This document shows, one piece after another, positions 33,008 to 45,258 of a stretch of 64,000 nt of DNA. The stretch spans positions 27,642,120 to 27,706,119 of the forward strand of contig CM068373.1 in NCBI GenBank assembly GCA_034769895.1, in the 5' to 3' direction. Position numbers and translations under genes: made by a program. A model generated the notes under the pieces. The model was not told the origin of the DNA, made no database searches, and saw only the letters and a program-made list of their open reading frames with translations. Positions within the stretch are counted from its first letter, which is position 1; each line of letters begins with the position of its first letter. Source of the stretch: Magicicada septendecula (taxonomy: Eukaryota > Arthropoda > Insecta > Hemiptera > Cicadidae).

Positions 33008-33810
33008 ACTAGCTGTTGCCCGCGGTTTCGCACGCGAATATTTGACTTTTAATAAATATATTAATTTTTAAAATGAATGTAATTTTTATTGTCTATGCCT
33101 ATATGACGTTCTGTCAGCTCGCGTAACAATTTTGTACTCATTAGTCAAATTCTTTCCAAAGCTGTTTTCAACACTTGTACTATTTTAACTTGTACTGGAT
33201 CATTATGTTGGTGCAACAACCTTTGGAGATTTAAATGTACCCGTTTATAAAGCCTTTAGAGATATTTATAAAGCACCTGTTAAATCAAAAACGGTAAATT
33301 CTTTTTTTTTTAAGTGTTACTGTGTTAGAAGCATTGTATAACACATTAAACGTCATGTTTCCCTTAACCATGGCTTTTATTTATTTCAGCAGTAAACTAA
33401 AAACCAAAAACCGTTGTCACCTAACCTCACAAATAAAAACAACACGTATTTTCGCTTTGCATTAAGTAAAAGGACAATTTAAAATTAGTACACTTCTTTC
33501 CTGCATCGTAATACATCGATATAATCGCATATTATAAAATAAAACATCGAAAATGTACTGCAGGAATGGATAAATGTACAGTTCCGATGCCACTAAATAG
33601 CTTTTGTTTATTTACTTGTTACTATGGTAATTAATTCTGGCCTCCATTGCGTTGTTGACATCTTTAGTAGTATTATTTAATATATTTCATTACTTATTCA
33701 TTGCATCATCACAAATACGTGCAAAATTTTGTGGCAATCGGTGCAGATAACGGTGTGGATTTGTATTCAGTACCCATAAATCCTCAGACTTCGAGTTTTA
33801 TATATATATA
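33008..33810. repeat. dispersed non-autonomous repeat (ACTAGCTGTTGCCCGCGG start)
   Basis: Begins ACTAGCTGTTGCCCGCGGTT followed by TCGCACGCG, and near its end reads AAAATTTTGTGGCAATCGGT. Both ends are familiar from a widespread class of short insect repeats. No coding sequence. It ends in (TA)n. Confidence 0.5.
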
Positions 33811-34510
33811 TTGCAATGGAACATCGCAGAAAGGGTATTTGTAGCTATGACTACATGATTTTATATCAATTTATGACGTTATAGACATGTTGAAAAATGA
33901 TTTTGTTAAAATTTTGTAAAATAGCTATAAGTTTTGAAATAAGAAATGGGTAATTAACTGTTGTATGTCAAAATGTCAAAATACCCATAAATTTATTTTC
34001 TCTCATGTCAAGTGCGAATTTAGTGCGCGTGTGCGCGTGTTATTCGTATTTACATGAATAACTCTGGTGTAAATTGACGTATTGAATTGAGACTTGGACA
34101 GCTCATACTTCTAAATTAGCGCTATATTTTTCTTATGTCAAAGACTCAAAACATATTATCTTAATATGTATTTTTTAACATAATTCACTTTTCTAAAGAA
34201 CCCTTATCTTCTGAAAGTCATAAAACTTTTAGATAAAATCTACACATGCTTTTGCAGTCTTCAGAAAAATTGATCAGGACATATGTCTATCTATTAAACC
34301 CATCAATCACGTGCTAGGAGATTCGACCAATCACAAGCTTCAATTTTCATTCAGATTGGTTCATCGCGAAGGAAGCTTCGGGCAGTTCTACCTAACAGCT
34401 CGGCCTTAACAGACGTTGTCTCTGTGCGAGTTTGTCGCAGTATCAGTATACGTTCTACATAAGGGTTACGAGTACGGGATCTTAGCAACGAGTTGCTCGT
34501 TTGTTAAAAT
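33811..34510. repeat. repeat starting TTGCAATGG after (TA)n
   Basis: Diverged copy of the repeat at 23043-23900; both begin TTGCAA(C/T)(A/G)GAAC and share AAAATACCCATAA and GTGCGCG blocks. Confidence 0.5.
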
Positions 34511-34574
34511 CTATTGGGTATTAGAACTCAAATAAATTAATTATAAATTAAATAGTGCTATCTCGGTATATGTT

Positions 34575-34905
34575 TTATTAGTGTTACATATACCACACAA
34601 AGGTACCATAATGAACATTTGGGAAAATTTACAAATATACAAACATAAAGCACAAAACAAACTAATACCTGAACAAATACAAATCAATACAAAACATGAC
34701 ACAATATTCAAAGCATTCAACATTGAAAATACACAAAAAACTAACACACACCATAATCACATACAATAAAACCAATTTGAAGTACCAGAAGCCAACAGGA
34801 AGCCACAATAATAATAGTCAACCAACAGCACATATGTACTTCACCAGACACAAAAACCTGAAGGCTGAGGATGAGTACAAGATGGTACCCGAAAGATGTT
34901 CCTAA
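34575..34905 (+). pseudogene. Penelope-like endonuclease C-terminal fragment
   Basis: Frame reads HIPHKGTIMNIWENLQIYK, then KLIPEQIQINTKHDTIFK, nearly the same as 52100-52240. After a frame change the last residues before the stop are KAEDEYKMVPERCS, encoded by a degenerate hammerhead-like sequence (34865-34904; GAAAC has become GAAAG). Confidence 0.65.
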
Positions 34906-35072
34906 TAAGGAGAAAAAGGTATATCTTGAAGTAAATTTATTTATAAATATTAAATGTATTATATACATCAAGAAACGAACTGTAGCAGGAAGTGATTGAA
35001 CATGTTCCTAAAGGAAAAAATATATCTTGAGGTAAAATAGTTATAAGTATTATAGTAATATATATATATATA

Positions 35073-35345
35073 TATATATATTTCAATCACTTTCTGCTAC
35101 AGTCCGTTTCTTGATGTATATAATACATTTAATATTTATACATAAATTTACCTCAAGATGTTATTTTTCTATTTGGAACATGTTTCGGGTACTATCTTGT
35201 TCCCATCCTCAGCCTTACGGTTTTGTTCCTCATCCTCACCAGACAAAAAAACCGGAAGGCTGAGGATGGGAACAAGATAGTACCCGAAACATGTTCCAAA
35301 TAGAAAAATAACATCTTGAGGTAAATTTATGTATAAATATTAAAT
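35073..35345. mobile_element. inverted pair of Penelope-like pseudo-LTRs with hammerhead-like motifs
   Basis: The left arm (leftward pseudo-LTR) and right arm are reverse complements over about 110 bp, from CATTTAATATTTAT to GGAACATGTTTCGGG. Both contain CTGAGGA, a six-base stem with one mismatch (GGGAAC/GTACCC) and GAAACATGT: leftward at 35174-35216, rightward at 35258-35297. (TA)n lies on both outer sides. Confidence 0.7.
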
Positions 35346-35346
35346 G

Positions 35347-35398
<52 letters not shown>
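35346..35398. repeat. (TA)n(GA)n microsatellite
   Basis: TA units followed by about 14 GA units. Confidence 0.9.
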
Positions 35399-35402
<4 letters not shown>

Positions 35403-35594
35403 AAATTAATAGAAGGAATATTTTTTATGGTTTTTATTCTAATAATGTGTTGGGAGTAAATCACTTTTTTGAAATCGGTTCAGTCGAAACTGGAAAGTAT
35501 ACAACTAAATAATTTCAGCAAGGTAACTCTTCAAAAAATCACTCTAGTGTTTAGAGGTTGGTTGAAAGTGTTTCATGGGCCTCTGAAGACTTTA

Positions 35595-35772
35595 GTATAA
35601 AACAAGTCAAGTTAGTTTTATTAGCAGCCATCTTAACACCAACTTTGTCACCACTTATTGCAAAACTGCTAGTCGCTTCGCTGTCGACGAGGCCTTTCGC
35701 TGAGTCCACCATCTTTAGGTATTAAACTTTAGATTTTGCAATAAGCGGTGATAAAGGTGGTATAAAACAAGT
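35595..35772. repeat. 152-bp segment flanked by 13-bp direct repeats
   Basis: GTATAAAACAAGT occurs at 35595-35607 and 35760-35772. Within lie inverted stretches CACTTATTGCAAAA and TTTTGCAATAAGCGGTG. It may be a small insertion with its target duplication. Confidence 0.5.
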
Positions 35773-36039
35773 ATTGAGACAGAAAGATTTTTTTGAATGT
35801 ATTTTAAGCGTGCTCTGGAAAAGGTGATGAGAGAAGTAAATATGTCGAACCGAAAAATGATAGTATTTAATTGATTAGCCAGCTATCGGCTTATGTATAT
35901 TATATGGAAATGATTTCACGAAGACTAGATTACTTGGAGAAAGGACGAGGAACAATCGAGGAGGGAGAATCAATTTAAATAATATTTACATAAACAAACA
36001 CTCATTTCTAAATTTAAATGATACCAGTTTATTAAAACA

Positions 36040-36365
36040 AATTTTTAAAGATTCAAAAGTGACCTTGTGGGAAAATGTAGAAATATTTAAACATAAAACA
36101 AGTAATAAATTATTACCAGAACAAATTCAGATTAATACAAAAATGATAATATTTTGAAAAATTATAAATTTAATAAAATAATAAATATTTGTATTATGTT
36201 TTACAATTAATTATATAACATCTTTTAAATACACATGTAAAAACACATAATATAAATTTATTCTACATATAAAACAGCTGTTTTGAACAGATGATTTAAA
36301 CAATCTTTGAAATGATTAATTTGTATCTGATGATGATTGTTGGATTACTATCGAAACATATGTAA
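36040..36365 (+). pseudogene. Penelope-like endonuclease tail with hammerhead-like motif
   Basis: Frame reads VTLWENVEIFKHKTSNKL then LPEQIQINTK, a diverged relative of the 52.1-kb copy. At 36327-36364 are CTGATGA, a stem with one mismatch (GATTGT/ACTATC) and GAAACATATGT. Confidence 0.6.
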
Positions 36366-36465
36366 TTTACAAAATAAAAAATATTCTTGTAAAAAGTTTT
36401 ATTATTAAAGATAATATAAAATATATAACAAGAAAAATTGAGCATTTATGAATAGCCCTATATAT

Positions 36466-36670
36466 GTGTCTAGATATAACGTCGTAATATGTATATATAT
36501 ATATATATATGTATATATATACATACATATATATATATATATGTATATATATACATACATATATATATATATATATGTATATATATACATACATATATAT
36601 ATATATGTATATATATACATACATATATATATATATATATATACATATTATGACGTTATATCTAGACACT
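36466..36670. repeat. 205-bp near-perfect AT-rich palindrome
   Basis: Outer arms GTGTCTAGATATAACGTC(G/A)TAATATG are inverted, and the inside consists of TATATG/CATATA units that pair with each other. The ORFs through it are artefacts of the repeat. Confidence 0.9.
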
Positions 36671-38800
36671 TACTTTTGCACATATTCTGTTACTCATTTG
36701 TTACGCACTTACCCACGTCTCGAAGGTATACTCTTCTTCTGCAGTATTTACCTTGATGTTTCCCGGCTGGGTCGCAGGCTTTGGTAGTTGATTGAGTGTG
36801 GATAAGCACGTGAATATCGTTATACAATTTTAATACAAGTAAAGAGTACAGAGGATTTAGTACTGGTTGTGAAATTAGTACGACTGTGTTAATAAAATCA
36901 TATTTATTTTGTTTATTATTTAAAAAATTCGAATTATCATATTATTAATTATTGTGTGTGGGTTAATTACTATTTGAACCCTTTTATTCGATACGAATAT
37001 AATATAATAATAACGTGGTTAAAATCTTATCTCTTATATTTTAAGACATATTATACACAAACATGAGACATATATGACCTGAAAGATTTACACAGACATA
37101 TAATACATAACACATATATTATTATAATACGAGGTTAACACGTATGAAATTGAATGTTCATCTTGTCTAGCAAGTGTGGTTTTTATTATATACCACTTAA
37201 TAAAAAACTTAATTAATTAAACATTTATTAAAAATACTAATAGAGACCATTCTATTACTTTAATTAATTATATTATTACTGTCTAAATTAATTGACAATC
37301 TTCAATTTAAGTAACTCTCATACTTGAGTTTGATTATCTAATAAAATAAAAATAAAAAATAAAATATGGTTATATATTGACCATTTATTTATGAGATTAA
37401 TAAATTTATATTCTCTGTTATCAATTATTACTCTTTGAACATTTATTTATTACTCATTATGAAAAATAAAATATAATAATGTTTTTGTAAACTTGTATAT
37501 GGAATCTAGAGCCTTCTTTCGATAGACCTCAGGATCATTTATAATATTAAATAAATGTCTGACTTCACCTGCATATTTCTGCAACCATTTAACTGTGTCG
37601 TTACCGTCATCCGGACTCTCGAGATTGGATCCTCTTCGGTATCACCTTCTCTGTCTCTGCGTCGTTGAAATTACTCTCACCGTCTACTGGATGCTGAGTT
37701 CATGACGTGGACCTCTGGTCGTGATGATGTACGGCTGGATGTAGCTGCATGTGGGTGTCCCTGCGTCCTCTAGTATCTTGCTCTGGTTCCTCTCCTCTTC
37801 TTGTCTTGTCCCTCGTGGATGTCTCGAAGTTCTACGTGGACTTCTTGAAGTTCATCGACGTTACGATTTCTCGTAGATTACGATATTATAGTCTTTTAAA
37901 ATAACTCGTGTTTCACTACTACTTTAATCAACGTAATGCAGGTTCCATCGCACTTCAAGTTATGTAATACAGTTTAAATTCATTACTTAACTTTATAAAA
38001 TTCGCGGTTGCGAGATGCGTGGATTTCACGTACTGTCTGTTAAAGATCTGAGAAAGCGTGTGTCGGTCGCTGGGGTTTTATACTCCTGCTGTCGTTCCAT
38101 TCCTGTTGGAAACTGTTTGGAAAAAATTGAACAGGTCCGCGCGTCGATTTAATTGCTAATTACAACCTACGCGTCTTTCTATGAAGCGCACACTTTATTA
38201 TAAATATTATTTCACACATCGTTAGGTACATTATTAAACTTTATTTATGCAAATTATGAACCTTAAGGTGTGTAAACTATAGAAGATATGGCAAAATTTC
38301 ACACGGTGGCTGAACGGTTCCCACGATCATTGACCACTTAATCTTCAATTGTAGCGCCAGGCGCTAGCTATGTTTTTACATATGTCGCTGATTCGTGTGA
38401 CTTCTGGTTCTTGTTCAGTACTTAAAAACTGTAAAATTTTCCACCCTCGTTTGCATAATTCAACTTGTTCTTCAATTTGCACACTACCACTAACACACAC
38501 ACGCAGACTGATACACACGCGGCGGCCTGTCACTATGACGTCACCCTTGCCAGTTGGCGCGTGTCTCTTTCTCCCCTTCGCTGCGTAAAAAAACCAACTA
38601 AGCTTTTAATTCCATATGCAGGCTCACTTAAAAATATTTATATATTTAAAATTAATTACTACGTTTGTTTCTTTTATTATCTCTTACACCTAATGCTTAA
38701 TTATTACATTATTTTTATTATTTACATCATATACATCTCATACGTGCGTTCGTATGTTATCATACCTCAGTCAGAGGTTGATACATATGCTAAACGTATC
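36671..38800. other. AT-rich, no gene
   Basis: 37500-38130 is less AT-rich and C/T-biased on the plus strand (TCTCGTCTTCTTG-like text), possibly a worn LTR; I cannot show a partner. Confidence 0.35.
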
Positions 38801-38806
38801 GTTGCA

Positions 38807-38841
<35 letters not shown>

Positions 38842-38868
38842 ATATATATATATATATATATATATTGT
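38801..38868. repeat. (TA)n palindrome after GTTGCAA
   Basis: GTTGCAA at 38801-38807 runs into interrupted TA repeats ending ATATTGTAAC. Confidence 0.8.
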
Positions 38869-41800
38869 AACTAAACGTGTTTTTTGTTACTCCTGTTACA
38901 ATTATATATATATATATCGTGTTTAGATTTAAAAAATAAGTTCGTGTTAAAAAAAATTTTGTTTATGAATTTTTTTTATATATTTAATTAAAAACAATTA
39001 ATTAATTATGTTTTGTAGTGTTCAGAAACGTTTATTTATTGTTTTAATTGTTTTATTGACTTTTCTGTAGTTTTAAATTCTCTCGCCACTTGATAGATTC
39101 GTCTCCAAGAAAAATCGATTTGTTTACTTTTCTAATTTGGAGGTTATCTTCTTTCTTCGTGGTGAGATCCTGGTTTTTACTTCTATTAAATTTAATTATT
39201 ATATTATTTATATTCTAGGAATGAAAAACTGTGTAAGTATGAAATAAATAAGAAATTTTATTAACAATTCAATATCTTTTGACTCTTTATCGATTTGTCA
39301 ATCGATTCTCAGGGTGTTGTTTTATCGTACAATTATTTATATCAGGTTCTTTTAGCAGTTATTTTATGGTAAGTCAGAGAAATAAGGGTTAAGTTTATCA
39401 AGTATAACAGTACAAATATATCACCTTAAAGATTAAAAATACAGATTTAATATTTAATATAATAGTAAGTGAGTCGTTGTCAAACCAATCTGTAGTGAAA
39501 GCTGTGTTGAGTTGTGTTATGGGTAATCAAAGATGGCTGCCTCTAGTGTATAGTAGGGAGCTGGTCTCACCTCGCTGATTCAAAGTTTAAGTAAATATGC
39601 TTTTCCTCTGAATTTACGTCCTGGTGGCTGCAATTCTTCCTTCTTGTGTTGGTGGAGTGTCTCTGGTTCAGTTTTGGTGTTGTATTCGGAAAAATAGTGT
39701 AGAATTAAGTCAAAATCACTTTTGTCGGTTATGCGGATGTTAGCACTTTTATGGTTAAGTGTTATTACTGTTTTAATGGTTTTGAATTTGTAATCACTGG
39801 TGTTCTGTTCTGTATACTGTTAGTTGAATGTTTGTAGGTGTCTATCTCACTCGGTCTCCGTTTAAAATATGTTTTTTGTTGAAACTCCCGTTCGTCACTT
39901 TTAGGCTGCGAAAACGTTCGCCATTACGGTTGTAGCAAATAGGTTAAGGTTTTTAAACACACGTATCAAGTGTATCATTCAACGTTCAATAATAAACTAA
40001 TTTACTTCCTCCTTCCTTGGCCAAAGTCTTAGCCAAGACAATCTTATTCAAAGCATTGTTCGAAATTTCTATTGTATCCTGTAAATGTGATAATTTACAT
40101 TATATAACTGATTATATTTTTGTTATTCTTCAAATTTATTAGCTAGCAACTACTTAATCTTCTTCTTCAGTTCATTCTGCGTAATTTGATACTAAATAAT
40201 GTAGTTTTATTAAGTTTTTTAATCTAAAATGGTATTTTGTTTCTTCATTTTGTTATGTAATTTTTAAATCTAACTTCCTGTCCTTGTCTTTCAAATGAAG
40301 CCATATTATAAGTTATATTATTGATTATATTAAATTTCAGATTGTAATAAAAGGTTTATCTTCCCTTAATTTCTTGCAATTAGATTAATCGGTTATGTTT
40401 TAAAATATTATTCAGTAATATATGACTCCCCTCTCCAAATTTTGAGTTCTTACTTTTCCATTTTTAAACAATAATTCTGGATATAATTTTACAAAATCTT
40501 CCTTACTTATATTTATAATTACATGACTTTATTACTGATTTACCTTATGTAAATTCCTTCAGTTTAATTGTATTTCTATACTTATTTAGTCAAATTTGAT
40601 GCTGTTTTTAGTTTTTAACATTTGGCCTAGATTTCTAATAGTTTTTACATACAAAGTTTTTTAAATAGTACATATTGATTTATACCCTCTCTGACTTTCA
40701 TTGCTATTGTGACATAGATTGACATTTTCTTATTTTAACAAGTTAACAATTAGTATATGGTTCATACTATTAACAAATAACATATAACTCAAATTAACAT
40801 TTTCTTATTGTAAACAAAATAACAATTAGTATATGGTTCATACCAATAATACCTAATATATAAATCAAATTAATATTTGTCTTTTCAACTCAGACATTGT
40901 ATACTTTTTGATAGATAAAATACACAAGAAATATTATAAATAAGGAATGTTAGATTTTGACATTTAAACTTAATTGTTTCTAACACCTTATTCTATACAA
41001 ACAAATATAATTATTACAATGTTATCCTATATTTCTTAAACTAGGTTTGGATATCAGTTTTTATCTGTTTTTGGGTTTTTTGGGGTAATGATACCTTGTC
41101 ACTTTACTGTTATTATGGCCTGCTCTGTTTTATTTTATTCATTCTAATGAATGTTATTCTAAAAAGAGTGGCAGTTATTTACAAAAACACATGTATTATA
41201 GGTCATGATAATACTCTATTTATTATTCATGAACACCAATTAAATCACTTTAAAGTTGTAGTATTTCATCATCTACTCAGTTTGTGAACACCAATATTGA
41301 AATATAAGGTTTATTTTGTATAACACTAAAACTTGCACTTTCCCTATTTATTCCTTGATTTTAATTCTAAATAGTTATACAGTTTTACTAGAATCAAGAC
41401 ATCTATTTATAGATTATAATGAAGATTTGTCTTTGGTGTATTATTATCTCACATTTGTTCACTTTCAATTCTTACTCTATACACTTTTTTGGTTTACATC
41501 TATTGTACATGTGGTTTTTACCTTTGATATTTTGTTATACTCTGATTTATTATTATTATATTTATTTAGGGGTTTGGGTTTTTTTATAAGAGCATTCCTT
41601 CTTCTTGTGGGTGCTGTCTTGTTATTGTTTCTTCATTGGTCCCTCCTCTTCTTCTGGTTTCTTATAAAATTATTTTCTTCATCTTCTTGTGGATGTTTCT
41701 TCATTGGTCCCTTCTGTTCTTCTTGTTTCTTATAACATATTTTCTTTTCTTCTTGTGGGTTTAGTCATTTTCTGGGTTTCTTCCTTACCTACTCCTATCC

Positions 41801-42042
41801 TACCTGGGTATTACCTGTTTTCTCATATTTAGCTTTTAAACTGGTTTTGATGATTCATCACTCCTTGTAACATTTATTTTACATGAACTTTTATTTTAAT
41901 CAATGATTGTATTCCACGGTGGTTCTTAATTAATTCTTTATTTTAATTTGCTTTCTCGGATTTAATTATGTTATTATTTTATTTCTATGATCATTTTACC
42001 ATTCATTTTTATGGGCTTATCTGTCATGCTACAATATATATA
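38869..42042. other. AT-rich, no gene; two local duplications
   Basis: 40718-40870 is a tandem duplication of about 75 bp (ACATTTTCTTATT...AACAATTAGTATATGGTTCATAC). 41595-41760 holds imperfect ~85-bp repeats of T/C-rich text (TTCTTCATTGGTCCC). The 139-aa ORF over the latter is low-complexity and not supported. Confidence 0.5.
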
Positions 42043-42887
42043 TTGCGACAGTACAAATAAGTGATGTACTGAGCATGGAATATAAAAATTTAAATTTACT
42101 TAATAAACTGTAAATAATTAATAATATATTAGAAATAAGCATGTTAGGGATTGCAAGCTTGGCTCAGACAAAAATATGAACAGGTGTTTCTACCTGAATC
42201 AACGTGCACACACACACAAATGTAACTGAAAGTGTGTACACCAGTATTTTGCTAGTGTGTGTGAACGCAGGTCTCTGCAGGCGAGTTTGCCACCCCAAGA
42301 TGAATAATTGCACAATTACTGTTTTTCCGTAATTATTCATAAACTAGAATTAAGAATTAAAATCCAAAAGCACCATAAAATGTAATAAAATTTACTAAAT
42401 ACTGTGTACGAAAACCACGCGAAAGTGACACGCCGTACAAGTGCAATAGTGAAATAACTGTGTACAAATCAAAAGGGTTAAGTTGCAATGTCCAAAATTA
42501 CAATGAACATGTGTTGTAAAATTAGTTATAAGATAAGTATAAAAAAATACTTACAGGACTCTGCAATTCGCAGAAATATAAAAAATAGCGAATTTGACAA
42601 AGAGTGGGGGAACTGAAGCCAGAGACAGTTTCTAACATGTCGATTTCGTATCACTGCAGGGTGTCGACCAAGACATGGGTATAAATAGGACACGCAAGCT
42701 ACAGTGGTTCTCTTTCTTGAATCATCCACGGTGCAGCGGGAGCTTATGCCCGTCAGCACGGCGTATTTATTTTTTTTCCGTAAACAGTTTAAATTTGCCA
42801 GTTACGTACAAATACGTAACTAAGCTGTAAAGACAATCATTTTAATTAATAACAGCACTACTTAAGAAGATCCATTAATGATTCGAC
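42043..42887. other. start of a repeat (TTGCGACAGTACAA) next to (TA)n
   Basis: The first ~200 bp resemble 57760-57960 (TTGCGACAGTACAA, then TGTACTG..GCAT, then a GTGTGT-rich block). It may be an LTR or MITE-like unit. No coding sequence recognised. Confidence 0.45.
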
Positions 42888-42999
42888 ACTAGACAAGAGA
42901 AGAGTTCCAGAGAGAGATACGACGCTGGACAAGAGAAGAGTTCCAGAGAGAGATACGACGCTGGACAAGAGGAGAGTTCCAGAGAGAGATACGATGCTG
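42888..42999. repeat. 36-bp minisatellite interrupted by the LTR element
   Basis: Three units of GAC(G/A)CT(G/A)GACAAGAG(A/G)AG followed by AGTTCCAGAGAGAGATAC. The array resumes at 49587. Confidence 0.9.
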
Positions 43000-45237
43000 T
43001 GTGCCGAACTGGCTTCGGCAACGTATTAGATTATTAGTATTTTAAAAACGAGCGCCGCTGACGTCACGCACTGCCACTCTGTTAAGATTGTTTGTTGTCG
43101 GTCGGTTATACACACAAAAGGTTGTGTGGCTACGCAATACTGCTGGCGCTGCCAGCCAGCTGTGTGTCTGTACATTCCTGCTTTAGGAGGTTACTTGGCT
43201 GGAGCGAAACGTTGATTCGCTCTCATTTCTGCTTCATCCTCCAAGCTGTTCATCTGGTCTCGGCTGGCGGCGAACTTCTAACCAGGACTTCCGTACCTAT
43301 CACTATGATAGGCTAGATAAAGCGTGCTCCAGGTACGTGCAAGTCTGTGGGTTCTGAAAATATTCTAACCCCAAATATATTTTGCGTTTCAGCTTTCATT
43401 ATGAGTTATGCCTGTGTGTGTGTGTGCGTATAGAGCAGTTTTTTAATCTGGGCATTAACGCTGTTACAAAATCAAATTAAATTATATTTAATTAAATTAT
43501 GAATGTGAGAGTCGTGGGTCAAGTTAATTTCAATAGAGAATATGTTAATGTATCTTGCACTCAGCTGTTTTGATGTAATTAATAACAACGATAGACACAG
43601 CAAATCAATTTGAATATCTCAATGAAACATTAAGAAAATAATTGCTAGACGAGCTTAGTACTGTTTAATCTGAATTAGTGGCGATGTGTGTATGCGCTGT
43701 AGCTGCTTAAAGTTAGTGTTGGTATTTAATGTGGACGGCCTAAGTGGCGTGAATTTCTTTATGACACCCTCTACAAGTATTGTATGTCCAGGTGCTCGAC
43801 CAAGGACGAGATGGGTGTCAGGGGCGAACGAACATCTGTTCCCCCTAATAGCAGAGACGATCTTTAGCCACAATGCCGTCAGTCGAGGACTTTTCGATGC
43901 TAAGCTGAACCAAGAACTTTTCCAACTCTAAGCTGCACCAGGGACGGGTGAGATGACTGTGACATCTCTGATCCTCGCCTATACGAACTAAGTACACCGG
44001 ACTATCCAGGTGGGAAAATTCTGTTTATCTATTTCTCTCTCTCTACAACATGTGAATGCACAGAAGCCGCCAGAAGCTCACTCGTGAAGTTCTGAAAATT
44101 AGACTCTAGCACAAACTCTCATGTTCAATTATGTGTGATCATCATGTTATTGCATGTGTGAACATTACCACAGTACACCTAATGAAGTATCTTATAACTG
44201 TATAATGTGTAAGAAGTTACACACATACACACACATCTGCAGTTTACTGTAAGATCTAACTTTCATCTAATTAAGACCATTAGGGAGTTAATTATCTCGT
44301 GCTATCAAGTCATCTGGTCATGGCAGAGTTTAATAACGTAGCTGGGGGTTGTCTGATGCTGTTGATGAGAAACGATTTTCTTTCACACACATACTTAATG
44401 CTTAATGATTAAGCTAAGGGTTCGTTTGGCTGTTTGAGTTTCGGGGCGGTAACTTACATTCTCTGGTGTGAACTATGCTTGTGAATATGCTGGCAAATCT
44501 ATGCTTAGGAGCTGAGATATTCCATTTTACGTTGTTATTTATATTTGTACCTAGCTATACATATTAGGCTTCATTTATTTACTGTAATGGGAATCGGTTT
44601 ATGTGGAGGTTAGTGTTGAAATGAGGGATGTTTTGTTATTCATGTCGTATATGTCTTTGTGTGTGTAATTTTACTATATATATATAGATATATTTTTGGG
44701 GAATATGTAACTGATTTAAAACAAGAGAATAACCATAAATGTGCTCGCTGAGACAACAGGCTAGCCTAATTGATATTATACAACACTGATGGATTAGTAT
44801 TGCTTAATGAATGAGATTATTACCAACTTTGACTCATACATGATCAGGCAGAAATTTTTGCAATTAGTAATATCAATTCACTTACTTTGTGACATTATGA
44901 ATTAATGGAAATACATAGATATATATAAGTCTGCCTTTAATGGTGTGCTCACACAATTACGAACTTGTTATTTATGTAAAATCTTACAGGTTGAATAAAG
45001 CACACGCTTGTTGGTTAAAAGAGTTTTTCATTTGCAAGTCCTGTCATTCACCTGGGGGGACATGTCTGTAATTGTATTTGGGCCTTGCACACTTTTGCTT
45101 CCTCTAGGTTTTTTCTTTACCTAGTTCTAAATATGATGTCTCTCCCCTTTTACAAAAAAAAAAAAACTTAATAAAAATAAAATTAAATAAAATTCAAAAA
45201 AAATTTACAAAACTTAGAAACTAAAAGGGGGGTTTCA
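43000..45237 (+). repeat. left LTR
   Basis: Starts with the hairpin-forming TGCCGAACTGGCTTCGGCA (one base-pair step inside the TG end). Holds a TGACGTCA site (43059-43066) next to a TATTTTAAAAA stretch (likely promoter region) and AATAAA at 44994-44999. Confidence 0.92.
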
Positions 45238-45239
45238 AA

Positions 45240-45258
45240 TGGTAGCAGAGCGTGGTTT
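45240..45258 (+). promoter_or_regulatory. primer-binding site, initiator tRNA-Met type
   Basis: TGGTAGCAGAGCGTGGTTT matches the complement of the initiator tRNA-Met 3' end, as I recall it for animals, with two mismatches. Confidence 0.7.

Noticed and set aside
36367..36787. Overlapping 70-100-aa ORFs rich in Tyr and Ile
   Set aside because: They read through the TA-rich palindrome on both strands.
41316..41735. 139-aa ORF rich in Leu/Phe, membrane-like
   Set aside because: T/C-rich DNA with imperfect tandem repeats yields this composition by chance; no homologue-like pattern or start context.
43686..43931. 81-aa ORF present twice (also 48038-48283), with RPRTRWVSGA like a LINE tail
   Set aside because: It is duplicated only because it lies in the LTRs. 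The short LINE-like phrase may be an old insertion within the LTR, but evidence is too thin.
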